From contig NC_134545.1 in NCBI RefSeq assembly GCF_050624435.1, positions 86,456,063-86,520,062 of the forward strand: a stretch of DNA of 64,000 nt, written 5' to 3'. Shown here in pieces: positions 1-11,849 of the stretch; within the stretch, counting starts at the first letter, position 1, and each line of letters begins with the position of its first letter. A model generated the notes under the pieces. It was given only the letters and a program-made list of their open reading frames with translations. It had not been told where the DNA came from and did not search any database. Position numbers and translations under genes: made by a program. This DNA comes from Tenrec ecaudatus (lineage: Eukaryota > Chordata > Mammalia > Afrosoricida > Tenrecidae).

Positions 1-322
1 ACTTGTACACTTGAGTGTTTCCCATGGGGCTGTCCTTGTAAGCTGTGTTCAACATCATGACCATTTCTGTGGCATCTTTCCTGAACAGGAAACAAAATTT
101 CACAGCCCCACGCTGTTCTCTTAAATTAGCCATCACAAAGACGAGGTTCAAGTGAAACTGTTTTTACAAAAAAAAAATAACTTGACCAGAGAGAACCTTC
201 CCAGGCGACACAGCTGACTTAGAGTAAGTTGTTCCATGCTTGCCTACAGGGGAAGACGTGCACTATGAAGCTCCACTCTGCTCAGTGCAATTCCAGGGTT
301 TTTGGGGGGTGACCCTCGTATC
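1..322 (-). mobile_element. mariner DNA transposon, partial, cut by window edge
   Basis: The sequence aligns by eye, in the same orientation, with the terminal-repeat and transposase 5' portion of the fuller copy at 51,247-52,145. Shared blocks are the stretch around CCTTGTAAGCTGTGTTCAAC and the following run down to a terminal AATTCC...TTTTTGG...CCCTCG motif near 290-320. Reading on the minus strand, the transposase N-terminus is broken by stops. The rest of the element lies left of the window. Confidence 0.75.
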
Positions 323-869
323 TTCCTGAAAGGGTTATGACCTCAGCTTCAGTGAGGTAGCAATGTGCCCAAGATGCCCCTCAGAGTACCTGGCACTTAA
401 TAAGGGCTCATTCTTTGTGACTGTTACGTTTTTATGTGTGAAGGAACCGCAGCTCCAGGCATCAGACAACATCTCCTGACAACTAGCAACACTGACTTAA
501 GGCAAATCACTTCCCCAGCCTTGTAGAGTCCTTGCGAGGGCCGATTGAAATAAGATCAACAAGGGTCACAGAAAGAAGTCCTCATCCTCAGGGACCACTT
601 TGTCTGAGGACAAGTTGGGGTAGCTGGATCAGAGTCGTCGAAGGAGTTTGGGAACTCACCAAACGAGTATGGTGTTCTTTTCCAAGGGAGTTTGGGAACT
701 CACGCGGGGCTGCCCATCTCCTAAATTTTCACTAACCGAGATGCTGTACGGAGGCCTCAGCGTGATGGAGGATCACACAGACTACGACAACCATGACCTG
801 TGTAGCCAGGGGCCCCTGCGTCCCGTTCCCCTCACAGCCTTTCTGTGCCCAAGAAGGAACTCTGCTCTG
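323..869. other. no gene; short ancient-repeat traces
   Basis: I see no coding exon. About 385-420 resembles the L2 3' end (a CCTGGCACTTAATAAG-like string). A 17-base string, GGAGTTTGGGAACTCAC, occurs at about 642 and again at about 688. The rest is unrecognised. Confidence 0.4.
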
Positions 870-1412
870 CCCTGTGCCGTGTTCACAGTTATCTTGCAGA
901 CATCGTGTCAATCCACCTTGCCGAGGGTCTCCTTTTTAAACGGACCCACCCCTTCTCCCGGGACTGGCCCCTCCTGATAACATGTGCAAAGTGCATGGGA
1001 TGGGGTCTCGCCACCGTCCCTTCTAGAGAGCCTTCCTGTGCCTCTTCCCAGATAGGCGTGTTCATCCTTCGGGAAGTCCGCAGTAGAGTCCACACTCTTT
1101 GCTGTCGCCATCTTTCAAAGACATCACTTCTTCTCCCGTCTTCCTGACTCGTTGTCCAGTTTGCACATGTGTATGAGGTGACTGAAAAAATGCCATGACG
1201 TGGGTCAGGTGCACCTTCGTCCTTGGAGTGACAGCTTTGCTCTTTAACACTTTACAGAGGTCCTGTGCAGCAGACCCGCCCGGGGTAATACATCACTTGA
1301 CTGCTTTGCTGTTGCTTCCATGAGAGTTGATTGTGGATCCAAGCAAAATGAAGTTCTTGCCAACTTCATGGGACCAAAGAAGTGAATGAACACGTTGGTC
1401 AAATACCAAAAA
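870..1412 (-). mobile_element. RTE-class LINE fragment (afrotherian type)
   Basis: The reverse complement reads as the 3' half of the afrotherian RTE element: the TTGGATCCACAATCAA block, then a block about chained reading and the CCTGACCCACGTCATGGCATTTT block, then the GTGTCAATCCACCTT motif in the given strand. The frame is broken, so it is an inactive fragment. The same family occurs at 11,850-12,652, 15,528-15,735 and 41,815-43,880. Confidence 0.7.
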
Positions 1413-1429
1413 TAGACTTTGGGGCCAGG

Positions 1430-2470
1430 GCATGGCACCCCAGCAGACTCAACTGGAAAACACTACTAAAGGTCAACAAGCAGACCTGGAACTATTTATA
1501 GGCTTTTATTATTTTGTCTTTATTTTATGTTGTTGTTGCTGTTTCTGTTATTTTATTTTGCTGTTTTGTTTTGCTCTGTCTTGTTTTTGTGCCTATTATT
1601 GTCTCTGCATGCCTATCTAGATAAGATAGGCAGGATAAACTATCCAGGGGAGAAAACAATAGGACCAATGGTTCCAGAGGGACACGGGAGAGGGGGAGGC
1701 AGGGAAAAGAAAGTAGGTATTAACACATCCAGGGAGACGGAACAACAAGTGATCTAAAATCAACAGTGAAGAGAGCATAGGAGGCCTGGTAGGGCTTGAT
1801 CAAGGGCATTGTAGCTAAAAGGAATTACTGAAACCCGAATGACGGCTGAGCATGATAGTGGGACAAGAGGAAAGTAAAAGGAAATAGAGGAAAAAACTAA
1901 AAGACAGAGGACATTTATAGAGATCTAAATACAGGCATGTACATATAAATATATTTATATTTGATGATAGAGAAATAGATCTATGTGCATATATTTATAT
2001 GTTAAGTATCACGGTAGCAGACAGACATTGAGCCTCTACTCAAGTACTCCCTCCATGCAAGAACACTTTGTTTTAATAACCTGGCATTCCATGATGCCCA
2101 GCTTCCTGACACGCTTACTGAAGACAAAATGGGTACATAGCAAATGTGGTGAAGAAAACGGATGGTGTGATCATGAGGTGTCCATGGGATCAGATATCAG
2201 GCATCAAAGACCCAGACCAAAAAAATCATATCAATGTGATTGAGGGTGAGGGCAGAATAGAGACCTAAAGCCCATCTGCAGATCACTGGACATCCCCTTA
2301 CAGAAGGGTCACAAGGAAGAGAAGAGCCAGTCAGGGTGCAGTATGGCACCGATAAAACTTACAACTTTCCCCTAGTTCTTTAATGCTTCTTCCCCCCACT
2401 ATCATGATCCCCTTCTGTAAGAGGATGTCCAATTGCCTACAGATGGGTCTTGGATCCCCAATCTGCACTC
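1430..2470 (+). mobile_element. LINE 3' untranslated segment (afrotherian, L1-like)
   Basis: A long A-rich stretch with tracts such as GATAAGATAGGCAGGATAAA, GGAATTACTGAAACCC and CAGTCAGGGTGCAGTATGGC. The last part (2,230-2,400) matches the beginning of the LINE 3' ends at 47,248 and near 63,297, so these are parts of one element family. It has no intact reading frame. I call it L1-like because the related copies end in AATAAA and poly(A); the family name is not certain. Confidence 0.6.
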
Positions 2471-2504
2471 CTCCTCATTCACAATGATTTGATTTTTTTG
2501 ATCT

Positions 2505-2640
2505 TTGATGCCAGGCTGTAAATCTTTATGGGATTAGACTGCCACATCTTTCTCCTATGGAGTGAAAGGTGGGTTTGAACTCTGACCTTTTAGTTAGCAT
2601 TCAAGTACTTTAGCCACTTCTAAAAGCCAGGTGGGCCTCC
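2505..2640 (-). mobile_element. AfroSINE (tRNA-derived SINE)
   Basis: On the minus strand the order is typical: GTTCAAACCCACC (B-box-like), GGAGAAAGATGTGGCAGTCT, then TAAAGATTTACAGCCT. Confidence 0.7.
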
Positions 2641-3164
2641 TTGTCTCAAGCCTAGCCCTTCTATAAAGAATTTCCTTATGAGCTTAAACTGACAACAGTT
2701 CATCTAGAACACAAATGAGAACTGTAAGGGGCAGAAGGCAGAGAAATAATATCAGTTGAAATAATTAGAAGACTATCACTCTGTGAAGTAGGTAGCCAAC
2801 GCCATGGAGAAATCGCAGGTGGATGTTATGGAGAAAGGGAAGGAGGGCTTGGAGGAGCATAATCCTAAAGAGGGACGGAGGCCTGGTTCTAGAGTTTGGG
2901 GCTTGGGGGCTGCATTTCCTTGCTGGGATAGAATGGCGGTGTTTCACCCAACTAGGCAGTGCACCAACCAAGCATGTCTGATGAAAGGAAGCTGGAACTG
3001 AGGGCAAACTCCTTATGGTTTATTCTGTGGGGTTTAAACGGCCAACATGTTCAGATGACTGCTACACAGAATGAGCTTTGCCCAGTACATTTTGTAGTCA
3101 TCAGCAGTTTGCCCATATTATAATTTGTTTTTAAGTGTATGTGGTTACTAATGTCATGCTTGAG
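2641..3164. other. no gene recognised
   Basis: Unique-looking sequence without splice-bounded conserved coding or a repeat I can name. Confidence 0.4.
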
Positions 3165-3350
3165 GAGTCCTTGTAGCGTAGTGGATGATGCTAACCCCAA
3201 AGTCTATAGTTCGAAGCCACCAGCCCGCTCCTCAGGGAGAAAATGAGGCATTCTGTTCATGGGAAGATTTCCAGCCCGGAAACCCAAAGGGGCAGGTCTG
3301 TGCCATCCTGTAGGTGCGATATGAGTCAGAACTGACTTGGCGCAGGGAGG
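3165..3350 (+). mobile_element. AfroSINE
   Basis: Starts with GGAGTCCTTGTAGCGTAGTGG, has GTTCGAAGCCACCAGC (tRNA B-box region), GGAAACCCAAAGGGGCAG and ends with TGAGTCAGAACTGACTTGGC. Head-to-tail order matches full AfroSINEs. Confidence 0.8.
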
Positions 3351-3506
3351 AATGTCATTCTTTATTCCTCTGAAAGTCTGAATAGAGGCCTATGTTCGAT
3401 CTTAGACATTGTGCATTAGAAAGAGCAGATTTTTCTTTTCCTTCTTGGTTCACTGCCCCCCACCAGCCCGGAGCCCTGGGCTTCAGTCTATTACGGGCTT
3501 GCTATC

Positions 3507-3580
3507 GGAGGGAGACTGCATACTAGAAGGAGGGAGACTGCATACTAGAAGGAGGGAGACTGCATACTAGAAGGAGGGAG
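3507..3580. repeat. 22-bp tandem repeat, 3.4 copies
   Basis: The unit GGAGGGAGACTGCATACTAG plus AA occurs three times without mismatch (3507, 3529, 3551), followed by a partial unit. Confidence 0.95.
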
Positions 3581-3584
3581 TGAT

Positions 3585-3885
3585 GGGCTCTTACTCAGCC
3601 AGTAGGAGGAATGAGCACTAACATGTGATGCAACATGGATCACCTCGACATGCTATGCTGAGTAACGGAAGCCAATCACACAAGCCACCACATGCTGAAT
3701 GATCCCATTTGTAGTAAATGTCCAGAGTAGTCAAGGCCTTTGCACGTTGATTCATGTGACCTGGGACTGAGGAGGCGAGGCGGGTGGGGGTGGCTGGAGG
3801 GAAATAGCGACTATAGCCCGCCCAAGGATCTGGACTTTCTCTGGGGAGTAATGATCATGCAACTGGGTGGAGATACAGTATCATT
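3585..3885 (+). mobile_element. ancient L1 3' UTR fragment
   Basis: Resembles the mammalian L1M 3' region: ACTCAGCCAGTAGGAGGAAT, CATGGATCACC, then an ACTGGGTGGAGATACAGT-like end. It is strongly diverged. Confidence 0.5.
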
Positions 3886-4179
3886 TTTAATGTGGCAAAT
3901 AGCCAGCTTCCTTCTCTGACTTTGGGAGAAAGGGCGCATCAGTGCTCTGGTTTTCCCAAAACTGGCGGAGGGATAGCTCTCTGACTTCACTTACAATCAG
4001 AGGGTCGTCAAGCCAAGGGAAGCCTGAAGGGAAGGGGATGTGTCAGGGGTGGTGGGGCACGCTCACCCTCTGAGTGTTTATGTCTATTAAGGGGAGATGC
4101 TGGGTAGGGCCGGTGCTGGCATGGGCCTGTCTCCTCTCGTCGCCCTTGCCACACGCAGCGGCAGTGCTCAAAGGCCACC

Positions 4180-4900
4180 GTAGAAAAGGGACCGGAAGAC
4201 CAGCCGACACACTCGCTATGCTCCCTCTGATCTTAGCTGGCTACTCAGCCTTGCGGGACCTCCGTGTCCTCATCTGTAAAATGGGCACAACTGTAGGAAA
4301 TACCTCACATGGTTGGTTTTAGAAAGTGGAAGGTGGCATCCATGGAACCTCTCAAACCAGCTTTTCACGTATGTGGGTGCTGCTGCTGGCTGCCACCGTC
4401 CAGTCGCCTCCACCTCGGGGTTGCCCCTGACTGGTTTTTGGAAGTCCATCTTAGTCTAGAAGCTCTGCTGACGCCTGTTCAGCAACACGGTCGCCTCCAC
4501 TGGCTCATGGCTGGGAGTCTTCCTAATCACTTATAAATGGAGAAACCATTCTTAGCCCATGGGTCACGCCAAAACAGACGGTGCGCCGGGTGTGGCTCGC
4601 GGGCGCTGACTTGGAACATGGAGCTGGAGTCCCTGGAAATCTCGCACTGGCCCCGCCTTCGCTGCTTCGCTGGCATTGAAGCACACAGTGCTTTGGAAAA
4701 TTCCTTCCCCTTTGCAAACAGCATGGATTCCCTCTATCGCTTGATCTGGAAGGGACAGCAGGGATCATGTACTACTGCCCTCTCAAATTACATTTGAGGA
4801 AACTGAGGCTCAGAGAGGTAAAGTATCATAAACAAGGTCACATTGCAGAGAAGAGGCTCCAAAGAATGGGATTCATTGCAAGACTGTATCAGGCAGCAGC
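4180..4900. mobile_element. cluster of MIR/L2 and one afrotherian SINE fragment
   Basis: About 4,250-4,300 has the MIR motif CTCATCTGTAAAATGGGC. About 4,380-4,520 has GGAAGTCCATCTTAGTCTAG, which I know as part of an afrotherian interspersed repeat. About 4,785-4,895 has GAGGAAACTGAGGCTCAGAG, the conserved MIR/L2 core. Borders are approximate. Confidence 0.5.
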
Positions 4901-5382
4901 TGGCCAGCCCCAAAAAGGAAGGGCCTGAGGTCACACCAAGCAGCTAGGCCCCATTCAGGGGCTGTGAATTCTAGCTCCGCCAGCCATCACTCATTCCCTG
5001 CTTCAATCATTTGTCACTTACTGATTCAGCCTGCTGGATGCCAGGCCCTAGGTGTGGTTCCGGGGAAGCAGAAACCAGCCACCCTATCAAGCAGGATCAA
5101 GCGGCCCCTGGAGATTCGGGGACTGTGAGTCTTTAAGGAAGTAGGAAGCCCTGTCTTTCTCCGGAGGAGGGGCTGCTGGTTTCCTTGCAGTTAGCGGCCA
5201 ATGCATAGCCGCTGTACCACCAGGTTCTATTCGAGGAGGCTATAGTGCAGGAATCTCTCTCTCTCCATCTCTCTCTCCTGGGATGAGGAAGGGAAACGAC
5301 CTCTGAGTTAGGATGGCCCAAGCAATGATCCGAAGGACAGGCAAGAATGAAACAAGTAGAAGGCAGAAGGGATGCCCTAGGC

Positions 5383-5571
5383 CAGCGGTTCTCAACCTGT
5401 GGGTCGCGGCGCCTTTGGGGGGTCAAATAACCCTTTCACAGGGGTCACCTGATTCATAACAGTAGCAAAATGACAGTGATGAAGTAGCTACGGAAATAAT
5501 GTTATGGTTGGGGAGTCACCACCACATGAGGAACTGCATGAAAGGGTCACGGCCTGAGGAAGGCTGAGAGA
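5383..5571 (+). mobile_element. non-autonomous hAT element, SPIN-like
   Basis: Begins with the terminal motif CAGCGGTTCTCAACCTGTGG, has the internal CTTTCACAGGGGTCACC and ATTCATAACAGTAGCAAAAT, and ends in a degraded inverted copy of the terminus. The element is about 190 bp with no coding. Other copies lie at 24,640, 28,579 and 39,842. Confidence 0.8.
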
Positions 5572-5989
5572 AGAAATAGCCCACACAAAGGCCTAGAAGT
5601 GAGAGCCCCCAGAGTCCCCAGAGACCCCCCGCAGGAAGCATTAAGCAGTGGGGCAGGTAAACCTGGAGAGAGGGGGCCCAAAAATCCTCTGCTTGGCATT
5701 ATGACACTTGGCCACAGAGAGGTTTGAAGCTGTGGGGTAACCTGGGCAGCCTGCGTTTTAGAAAAATGACAGGCAGCTAAGCAGACAGAGGTGGGAGGCC
5801 AAGATCTCCCAGGGAGGGAAGAGCCTGGGGGAAAGCCTGGCGGGATGAGCGAACTGGCACTGCTGGCGGGGAGGGCATGACTCAAGTTTGCAATGCAGGA
5901 AAAAGAGCAAGGTAAGAGATCCTAGGGAGAAACTGGTACAGGTGGTGGAGGGCCCCCGTTTCTAGGCTGAAGAGTTTGGGCTTGGTTCT

Positions 5990-6090
5990 TGGGGTGCCAG
6001 TGAGCCACTTCTCTCTAGCTCTGTCATTTTTGAGTTAAGTCTCAGTTCCCTGAGAGAGAAAATGGAATAATGTTAACAGCGACGAAGTCA
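5990..6090 (+). mobile_element. MIR fragment
   Basis: GAGCCACTTCTCTCTAGCTC followed by TCAGTTCCCTGAGAGAGAAA and AATGG fits a diverged MIR 3' part. Confidence 0.35.
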
Positions 6091-6129
6091 GAACAGGGAG
6101 AATTAAGTGAATTCATAGACTTAAGTACT

Positions 6130-6630
6130 TATCCCTTTTTAAAGACTCTAACACACAATCAAAACTCAAAATCTGACCTTCAAAACCCGTATGGAAATCA
6201 TATGTGTGATAAGAGGCTCGTCACTAGAAGCCATAAAGCACTCTTACAACTCTCAAATAAAAAGATAAATAGCCCAGTCTCAACATGGACCCCCGGCTCT
6301 GAACAAGCCTATCTCCAAAGACACGTCCAGGGTCGGTAAGCACTTGAAAAAGATACTGAGCCTCGTTAGTCCTCAGGAGGAGGCCCGTCAGAGAAAGCGA
6401 AAACGCAAGTGTCGGTGAGAATGTAGAGAAACGGGGACCCTCACCCGCACACTGCCGTTGGGGATGGAAAATGGAGCAGTCGCCTTGGAAAACCGTCTTG
6501 GCCGGTCCTCAAACACTGTACAGAGGTAGCAAGTGACCCAGCAACACCACTGCTGAGTCTATTCCCAAGAGAACTGAAAACATATGTTCTCACCAAAACA
6601 CATACACACAGTCATACATTTGTCACAATT
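6130..6630 (+). mobile_element. ancient L1 fragment
   Basis: Contains the L1 3' ORF2/UTR signatures GAATGTAGAGAAACGGGGAC, CACTGCCGTTGGGGATGGAA and TGACCCAGCAACACCACTGC in the order expected of L1M elements. Several indels break any frame. Confidence 0.65.
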
Positions 6631-6639
6631 AAAGAACCA

Positions 6640-9600
6640 GTATTTATACTTAATTTTAATGGGCGGGGCAGGGGGTGACTACATGGGATGCAGCACTGCC
6701 GGGTTCTCCATTCCTACAGGAAGACTTAGTGGTTGGATGCCCTCTGACCTCTCACTTTGACCCCTGCCCAAGTGTCAATTTTGTGTGCAGAAAAATAATT
6801 GTGGACCCCTCACAACCAGTCACACTTTAAGGTCATTCTCCTTCAGAAGCCAGGGCACTGAGACGCCATGCCTCCGATAGCATGTAGAGCTTTCTCCAAA
6901 GCAGCACACACAAAGCCAGCAACTCCACTTGGGGTGGTCTCGGGTTCCCACCCCCCCCCAGGACCTCATCCCATCTTCGAGGGTATCTTGCAGTCCTTTC
7001 AAACCATGTCTTTCTGTTGATTTCCTGTCCATTTACCCAGGGTCTGTATGCTTAGAATAGTTTAGGCATATCCTATATGAGAAAGGATAAATGCTTTCTA
7101 TATATGCTTATAAATGCAGTCAAACCTGCAAAAGCTGGAACCCGCGGGAGGCGGAAACCTGTCAGAGAAGGAAATGCAGATTATTTTCCCCCAAAAGAAC
7201 GCTAGAGCAGCGGGTGGGGGGTGGGGGTGGTCTGTACCTTGCCAAAGGGAGCAAAATGCCCAAGAGCTGAAAAAACAAGGCAGTCCCATCCAGGTCCGGC
7301 TCTCACTGGCTTCATGTGCACAGAACAGCTTTGGAGAAATGGGTAATGGATGGGGCCCCCCTCCAAGACGATGACCCTTCATCACCCTTCAGGTATGGAA
7401 CTGAACCCCCCTCCTGTTAGGAGAGTCACCCGCTGACGATCAAAAGGCAGCATTTCTCCCAAGGATCTCTTCCCCCTCCCCTTCCTTGCTTTAAGTTGGC
7501 AAAGAAGGAAGAGCTGACGCAGGACGCTGAGAGGAAGAGGGGTGAGCAAGCGGCAGTACGTGAGGGGGTTGCAACGGATGCGTTGAAACAAACTGTGTAC
7601 ACGCTATTGAACGTAACACTGACACTGCTCTGTGAGCCTTCACCTAACCTACACCCCAAAGCTGAACAAGAAAGAAAGAGCCAAGGAGAGAACTGGTCTT
7701 TTCCAGGGTTCTGAAGGGTGTGAGGAGGCTGCTGCCCTTGAGGAAGTACCATGCGTCTGTGTTTCCTATTTATCTGTCCTTTATTTTTTTCCCAAGTAGA
7801 CCCATTTTGGGCCCTTCTGTAACAGCGGCATGGCTGCCCCACTCATCTCCAATCTCATTTCCCACCTTGCTCATCGCCCAAAGCCAGAGGAGAGAGCCAC
7901 GGGTGACAGGCCACGGCAGGACTTAGACTCTCCCAGGGACCCCGGCCTCCCCAGCTGGAAAGCGAGCCGAGTGGCACTTTCTCCACAGGGACAGCATTGA
8001 GACTGGCTCTCTCTCAGCGAGGCACTTCAGAGCCTGGTCATGAAAGAGACGACATGGGCACCAAACACTCCTACGTGTTCACCCCACATCGTTCGAGGGA
8101 AATCGAATAGAGAATCGGCAGCTCCATTTACCACGGTGGCCGGAAAGATGAATGCTAATTGGTGACACGGGCAATTGTCATTTTCTTTGTGACTGGGAGC
8201 TGCAGGATGCTTCTCTCTCTGAGTAACAAAGTCACCGGCTGGCCTGCCTGAAACAGACGGGAACCCTGCCCACCTGAATGAAGGGCCCAGCTGAGAATCA
8301 GGGGGGGACACGTGGCTAGCTCTAGTGCCTGGCTCTTTTCTTCTTCAGGGGCTCTCTTTCTTCTCCCTTTCCTGGCTTTTACAAGGGGGAGACCCAGATG
8401 TTTGGAATGAATGATGACAGAACTCAGGGCTGGTGGCCCGCCATGGCTTCAGAAGGCCCTCGCTTTGTGACGAGGAAGAGAGACACACGCAGAAGCCCAG
8501 CACGTCGCATATCATGGCTGCGGGTTGGCGTCGAGTCAGCCCCATCATGTGAAATCTTCAAGACCATTGGCGGGCCGTTGGTGGTCATGTCTCAGCCCCT
8601 CTCACGGAGGGCCCCTGGTTTCCTGTCAAGAATCACTGTTTGGATCGCAAGTCCCACTTCTTCTAAGGCTCCTCACTTCTGCTCTCTGGACAGAGGAGGC
8701 TTGAAAAGCTCCGACATTTCCACCTTCCAAGTCAAAAAACTCAGAGAGGCATCTGGCAAGCAAGACCCAAATCCGGGATGATCCAAGTAGTTACCCAGCT
8801 TGTGGTTTAGGAAGGAGGCTTCCTTGGGCACCCTTGCCTCTAAGGTCCTCGGGACTTACACGCACCAGCCCTCGGAAGGTGGGGTCAGGCCAGCCTCCTT
8901 GGGCCATCTCGCCCTGCAGGTTGTTAGGACTTGGATTCCTTTCGTATCTTCTGCGTTTCGAGGGGGCGCTGTGACACTGGTGACTGGGCAGCCGGCCGGC
9001 TCTTCCTGGGAGCAACCAAGCCCCCCGCCCCCCACCAGTCTGCCTTTGCAGCGGCCGGGCCTTTTCCCATTGTTGCAGTCTGCCTCCATTGGCTCCTTTC
9101 ATCCTCCAGGCCCTCCTGGACTCTGATGTTTGTCCCCCTGCTGCACAACAAGCCCTTCTGATCTCTGTGAAAGGCGAACCGTGTCATTCTTCCAAATCAT
9201 CATTGTATGACATGTTTTTATATCAGCCCAACAAAGGAGCTATTTGATCAGGGGGTATGGTGTGTGATTGTTAAGAAATCCAGCTAGTCGGTGGCTACCA
9301 TTGTTCCCCAAGCGGCTCCTGACCCCATTCTGCTCCGGGAAAAGCTCCCGAGAGTGGTCTCTGTTCGCGGAGTCACAGCCGTCCCCAGCCGAGCTCTAGG
9401 AGCGTGCTCAATTCCTAGCAGTGTCACCGATAGCTGCCCGCAGCCACCCTTTAACTCTTCCATCAGCATTAGGTTTCCAACCCCACAGCTGTTATCACGG
9501 CCCTGAGCTCAGGGGGTTAGAGATACAGGCCCGCTCTCTGCTCTCCCTCTTATCTTAGAGAAATTCAACCTTCCTTTGAAATGGTCATTTGGAAATTACC

Positions 9601-10240
9601 CGTCTGCTGCTTTCAGCTCCAAGGGCCTGCCTAGCACGCCTTGCCCTCCTAAGTTTTCCCCTGAGGACAGCCTCCTCGTCTCTGCCAACTCTAGGCCCTC
9701 CTGGCATGTAGTCTTGTGGCCCTCAGAGTTTCTGATGCCCGAGGTGCAAGCGAGGGGGCGCTCGCTCTGGCCCTGGACAGACGGTCCTAATAGAACGGGC
9801 TCAAGAGTCAACCGAAGACGAGGCAGGGCTGTAACACATTCACAGATCCGACCCGTTCAGCACACACTTGGCAAAGCCTTTTTGGGCTGTGGCTGGAGAC
9901 ACAGAACTACATGAAACTTGGAAACTCAACCTACTGAAGGGTCTGAGGCCAGTCGACATGTATGTGCCGAAACACCCATTATCATTCCCCCATCGTCAGC
10001 CTCCGTATGTTTAACACCGTGTGAGGTGCAGCCAAACTCTCTGTCCTGACTACTTAGCACAAAAACTACCCAATTGACTAGGGCACTCGAAGCCACACAT
10101 GGGGGGTTGTGAGCTATAAGCCATTCAAAGGGTCTTAAATGTGTGGATCTTCCCATAGTGCATCTGTCGAACAGCCCAGAGAACACTAGAAGATGCTTTA
10201 AAAGCCTAATAACTCTGAGGGCTTCCCTCACGATCGCTGA
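6640..10240. other. 3.6 kb with no gene and few repeats
   Basis: No exon-like conserved coding is visible and I recognise almost no interspersed repeats, which contrasts with the repeat-dense flanks. Poor repeat content next to a developmental gene fits regulatory DNA, but this is inference. The island at 8,120-8,200 is listed separately. Confidence 0.4.
8120..8200. promoter_or_regulatory. candidate conserved non-coding element
   Basis: An AT-rich island with AATGCTAATTGG (homeodomain-like), GGGCAATTGTCATTTTCTTTG (CAATTG E-box plus SOX-like string) in a low-repeat stretch. Known: FGF8 is controlled by enhancers spread through this flank in mammals. Conservation itself cannot be seen from one sequence. 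Confidence 0.25.
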
Positions 10241-10500
10241 GGCCATTTTACAGAGTCAGAAGTGGAGGATCTTATTCAAGATCATTCAAGGCCAATGGTT
10301 GAGCAAAGGCTTAAACCTAAAGCCCGTGAGTCAGGTTTCCCCTGGTTCATGTTTTAATTCATTAAGTTCTGTTTATTTGTTTGGGTTTTTTCCCCCCAAG
10401 AAGCCAGCAATAGACCAGACTGTTGTCATTCGCTTATAACTGCTTTCAGGAAGTCAAGACCCTTGAAGTCAATAAAAAATACCAGCTTCAGAGTCTAGAG

Positions 10501-10723
10501 CAGGTGTCCTCAAACTTTTTAAACAGGGGGCCAGTTCACTGTCCCTCAGACCGTTGGAGGGCCGGACTATAGTTTTAAAAAAAACTATGAACAAATTCCT
10601 ATGCACACTGGACGAGTCGGCTGCTAAGCAGGACAGGTAGTGGCGGCAGAAACACCCGGCGGGCAGGATGAATGTCCTCAGCGGGCCACATGTGGCCCTT
10701 GGGCCATAGTTTGAGGATGCCTG
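10501..10723 (+). mobile_element. non-autonomous hAT element with 8-bp target duplication
   Basis: Termini are CAGGTGTCCTCAAAC at the left and the inverse of CAGGCATCCTCAAAC at the right. The flanks are GTCTAGAG (10,493-10,500) and GTCTAGAT (10,724-10,731), a 7/8 match and the size expected of hAT insertion. Internal text such as GGGGGCCAGTTCACTGTCCC and AGACCGTTGGAGGGCCGGAC marks a family known from several mammals with recent hAT activity. It carries no coding. Confidence 0.88.
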
Positions 10724-10839
10724 GTCTAGATCCGAAACAAGGCTTTATCTCTGCCTCATCTTCCCACCTGGATCTGTACCTGCAGCCAAAAGAATGGTCT
10801 CAACAGTAGGAAAGACTCTCAGTTTGTCTCCTCCATCTG

Positions 10840-11455
10840 CATTCCTCCTTGGCCCCAGGAAACACCTGTAATGCAAAAGTTACAATATTAATGTATATCC
10901 ACTGTGGTAGTTACATAATCTGGTGTCAATCTGAGAGGATTACGAGTGAAGGGTGGAGTCTGCCCTATCAATCAATATATGTAACCAACAAGGCCTCTGT
11001 GTGGGCATGGCTCTCTCCTGTGAATTCTGGGAAATCTGGTTTTTCCTCCTTGGAGACAGGAGAGACTCTATTCACTCCCTGGAAGACATTGCAGCTGACA
11101 AGACATATGGAACTACGCTAGTGCCCTGAGCTGGAGAAGCCACATGGACCAGCCCTGATACAGTCCTGGGTGCTGGAGAAGCCACGTGGAGACCCCTGCC
11201 ATCCCTGAGATGCTTACTACACCACTGGATCCAAAGACTCTCTACCCACTGGCCTGCGATCGTCCTGTACTCGGCGTCATTGCATGGTTTCGTGAGTCTG
11301 AAGAGGACTTTATAGATCGGTATCAGATATATGGGCTAACATCAGACTTATGGGCTTAGACTGGACTGGATTGGGATGCTTTTTTAATGTACAATTAACC
11401 TTTATGTAAAACTCTCTCATATACATATGAGCTTCCATGGATTTGTTCCTCTAGT
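10840..11455 (+). mobile_element. unclassified afrotherian interspersed repeat
   Basis: Reads as a repeat I associate with afrotherian genomes, with GTGGTAGTTACATAATCTGG near the start and GGAGAAGCCACGTGGAGACC, TTTCGTGAGTCTGAAGAGGA and TTGTTCCTCTAGTCTACCC near the end. GGAGAAGCCAC(A/G)TGGA occurs twice (about 11,132 and 11,175). I cannot assign a class; an LTR or a composite SINE is possible. Confidence 0.4.
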
Positions 11456-11489
11456 CTACCCAAACACACACACACACACGCACAGGTAT

Positions 11490-11770
11490 GTATCAATGTC
11501 CGCAACAGCATTATCCATACTAACCCAAGGGAGAGACAACGTAAAAGCCCATCAACTGATGTATGGACAGATAAAATGTAATCCATGCATTCCATGGAGT
11601 ATGATTCAGCCATCAAAAGGTATGAAGTATTAATACATGCCACAACATGGATGAACCTTGAAAGCATTACACTGAGTGAAAGAAGCTAGACACGAAAGAT
11701 CGTCTGGCTTAGAATTCCACTTATAAGCAACGCCCTGAATAATCAACTCCAAAGAGACAGTCATTCAACC
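11490..11770 (+). mobile_element. L1 3' UTR fragment
   Basis: Motifs GTATGATTCAGCCATCAAAA, ACAACATGGATGAACCTTGA and AGTGAAAGAAGCTAGACACG follow the order of ancient mammalian L1 3' ends. A CA dinucleotide run precedes it at about 11,463-11,482. Confidence 0.7.
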
Positions 11771-11849
11771 AGAACAAGGCAATACAGCGTGGCTTACAGT
11801 CGGAAGGGCTGTGTGTCAGAGTTGGACCTTTTCACTAGACTTATTCAAC

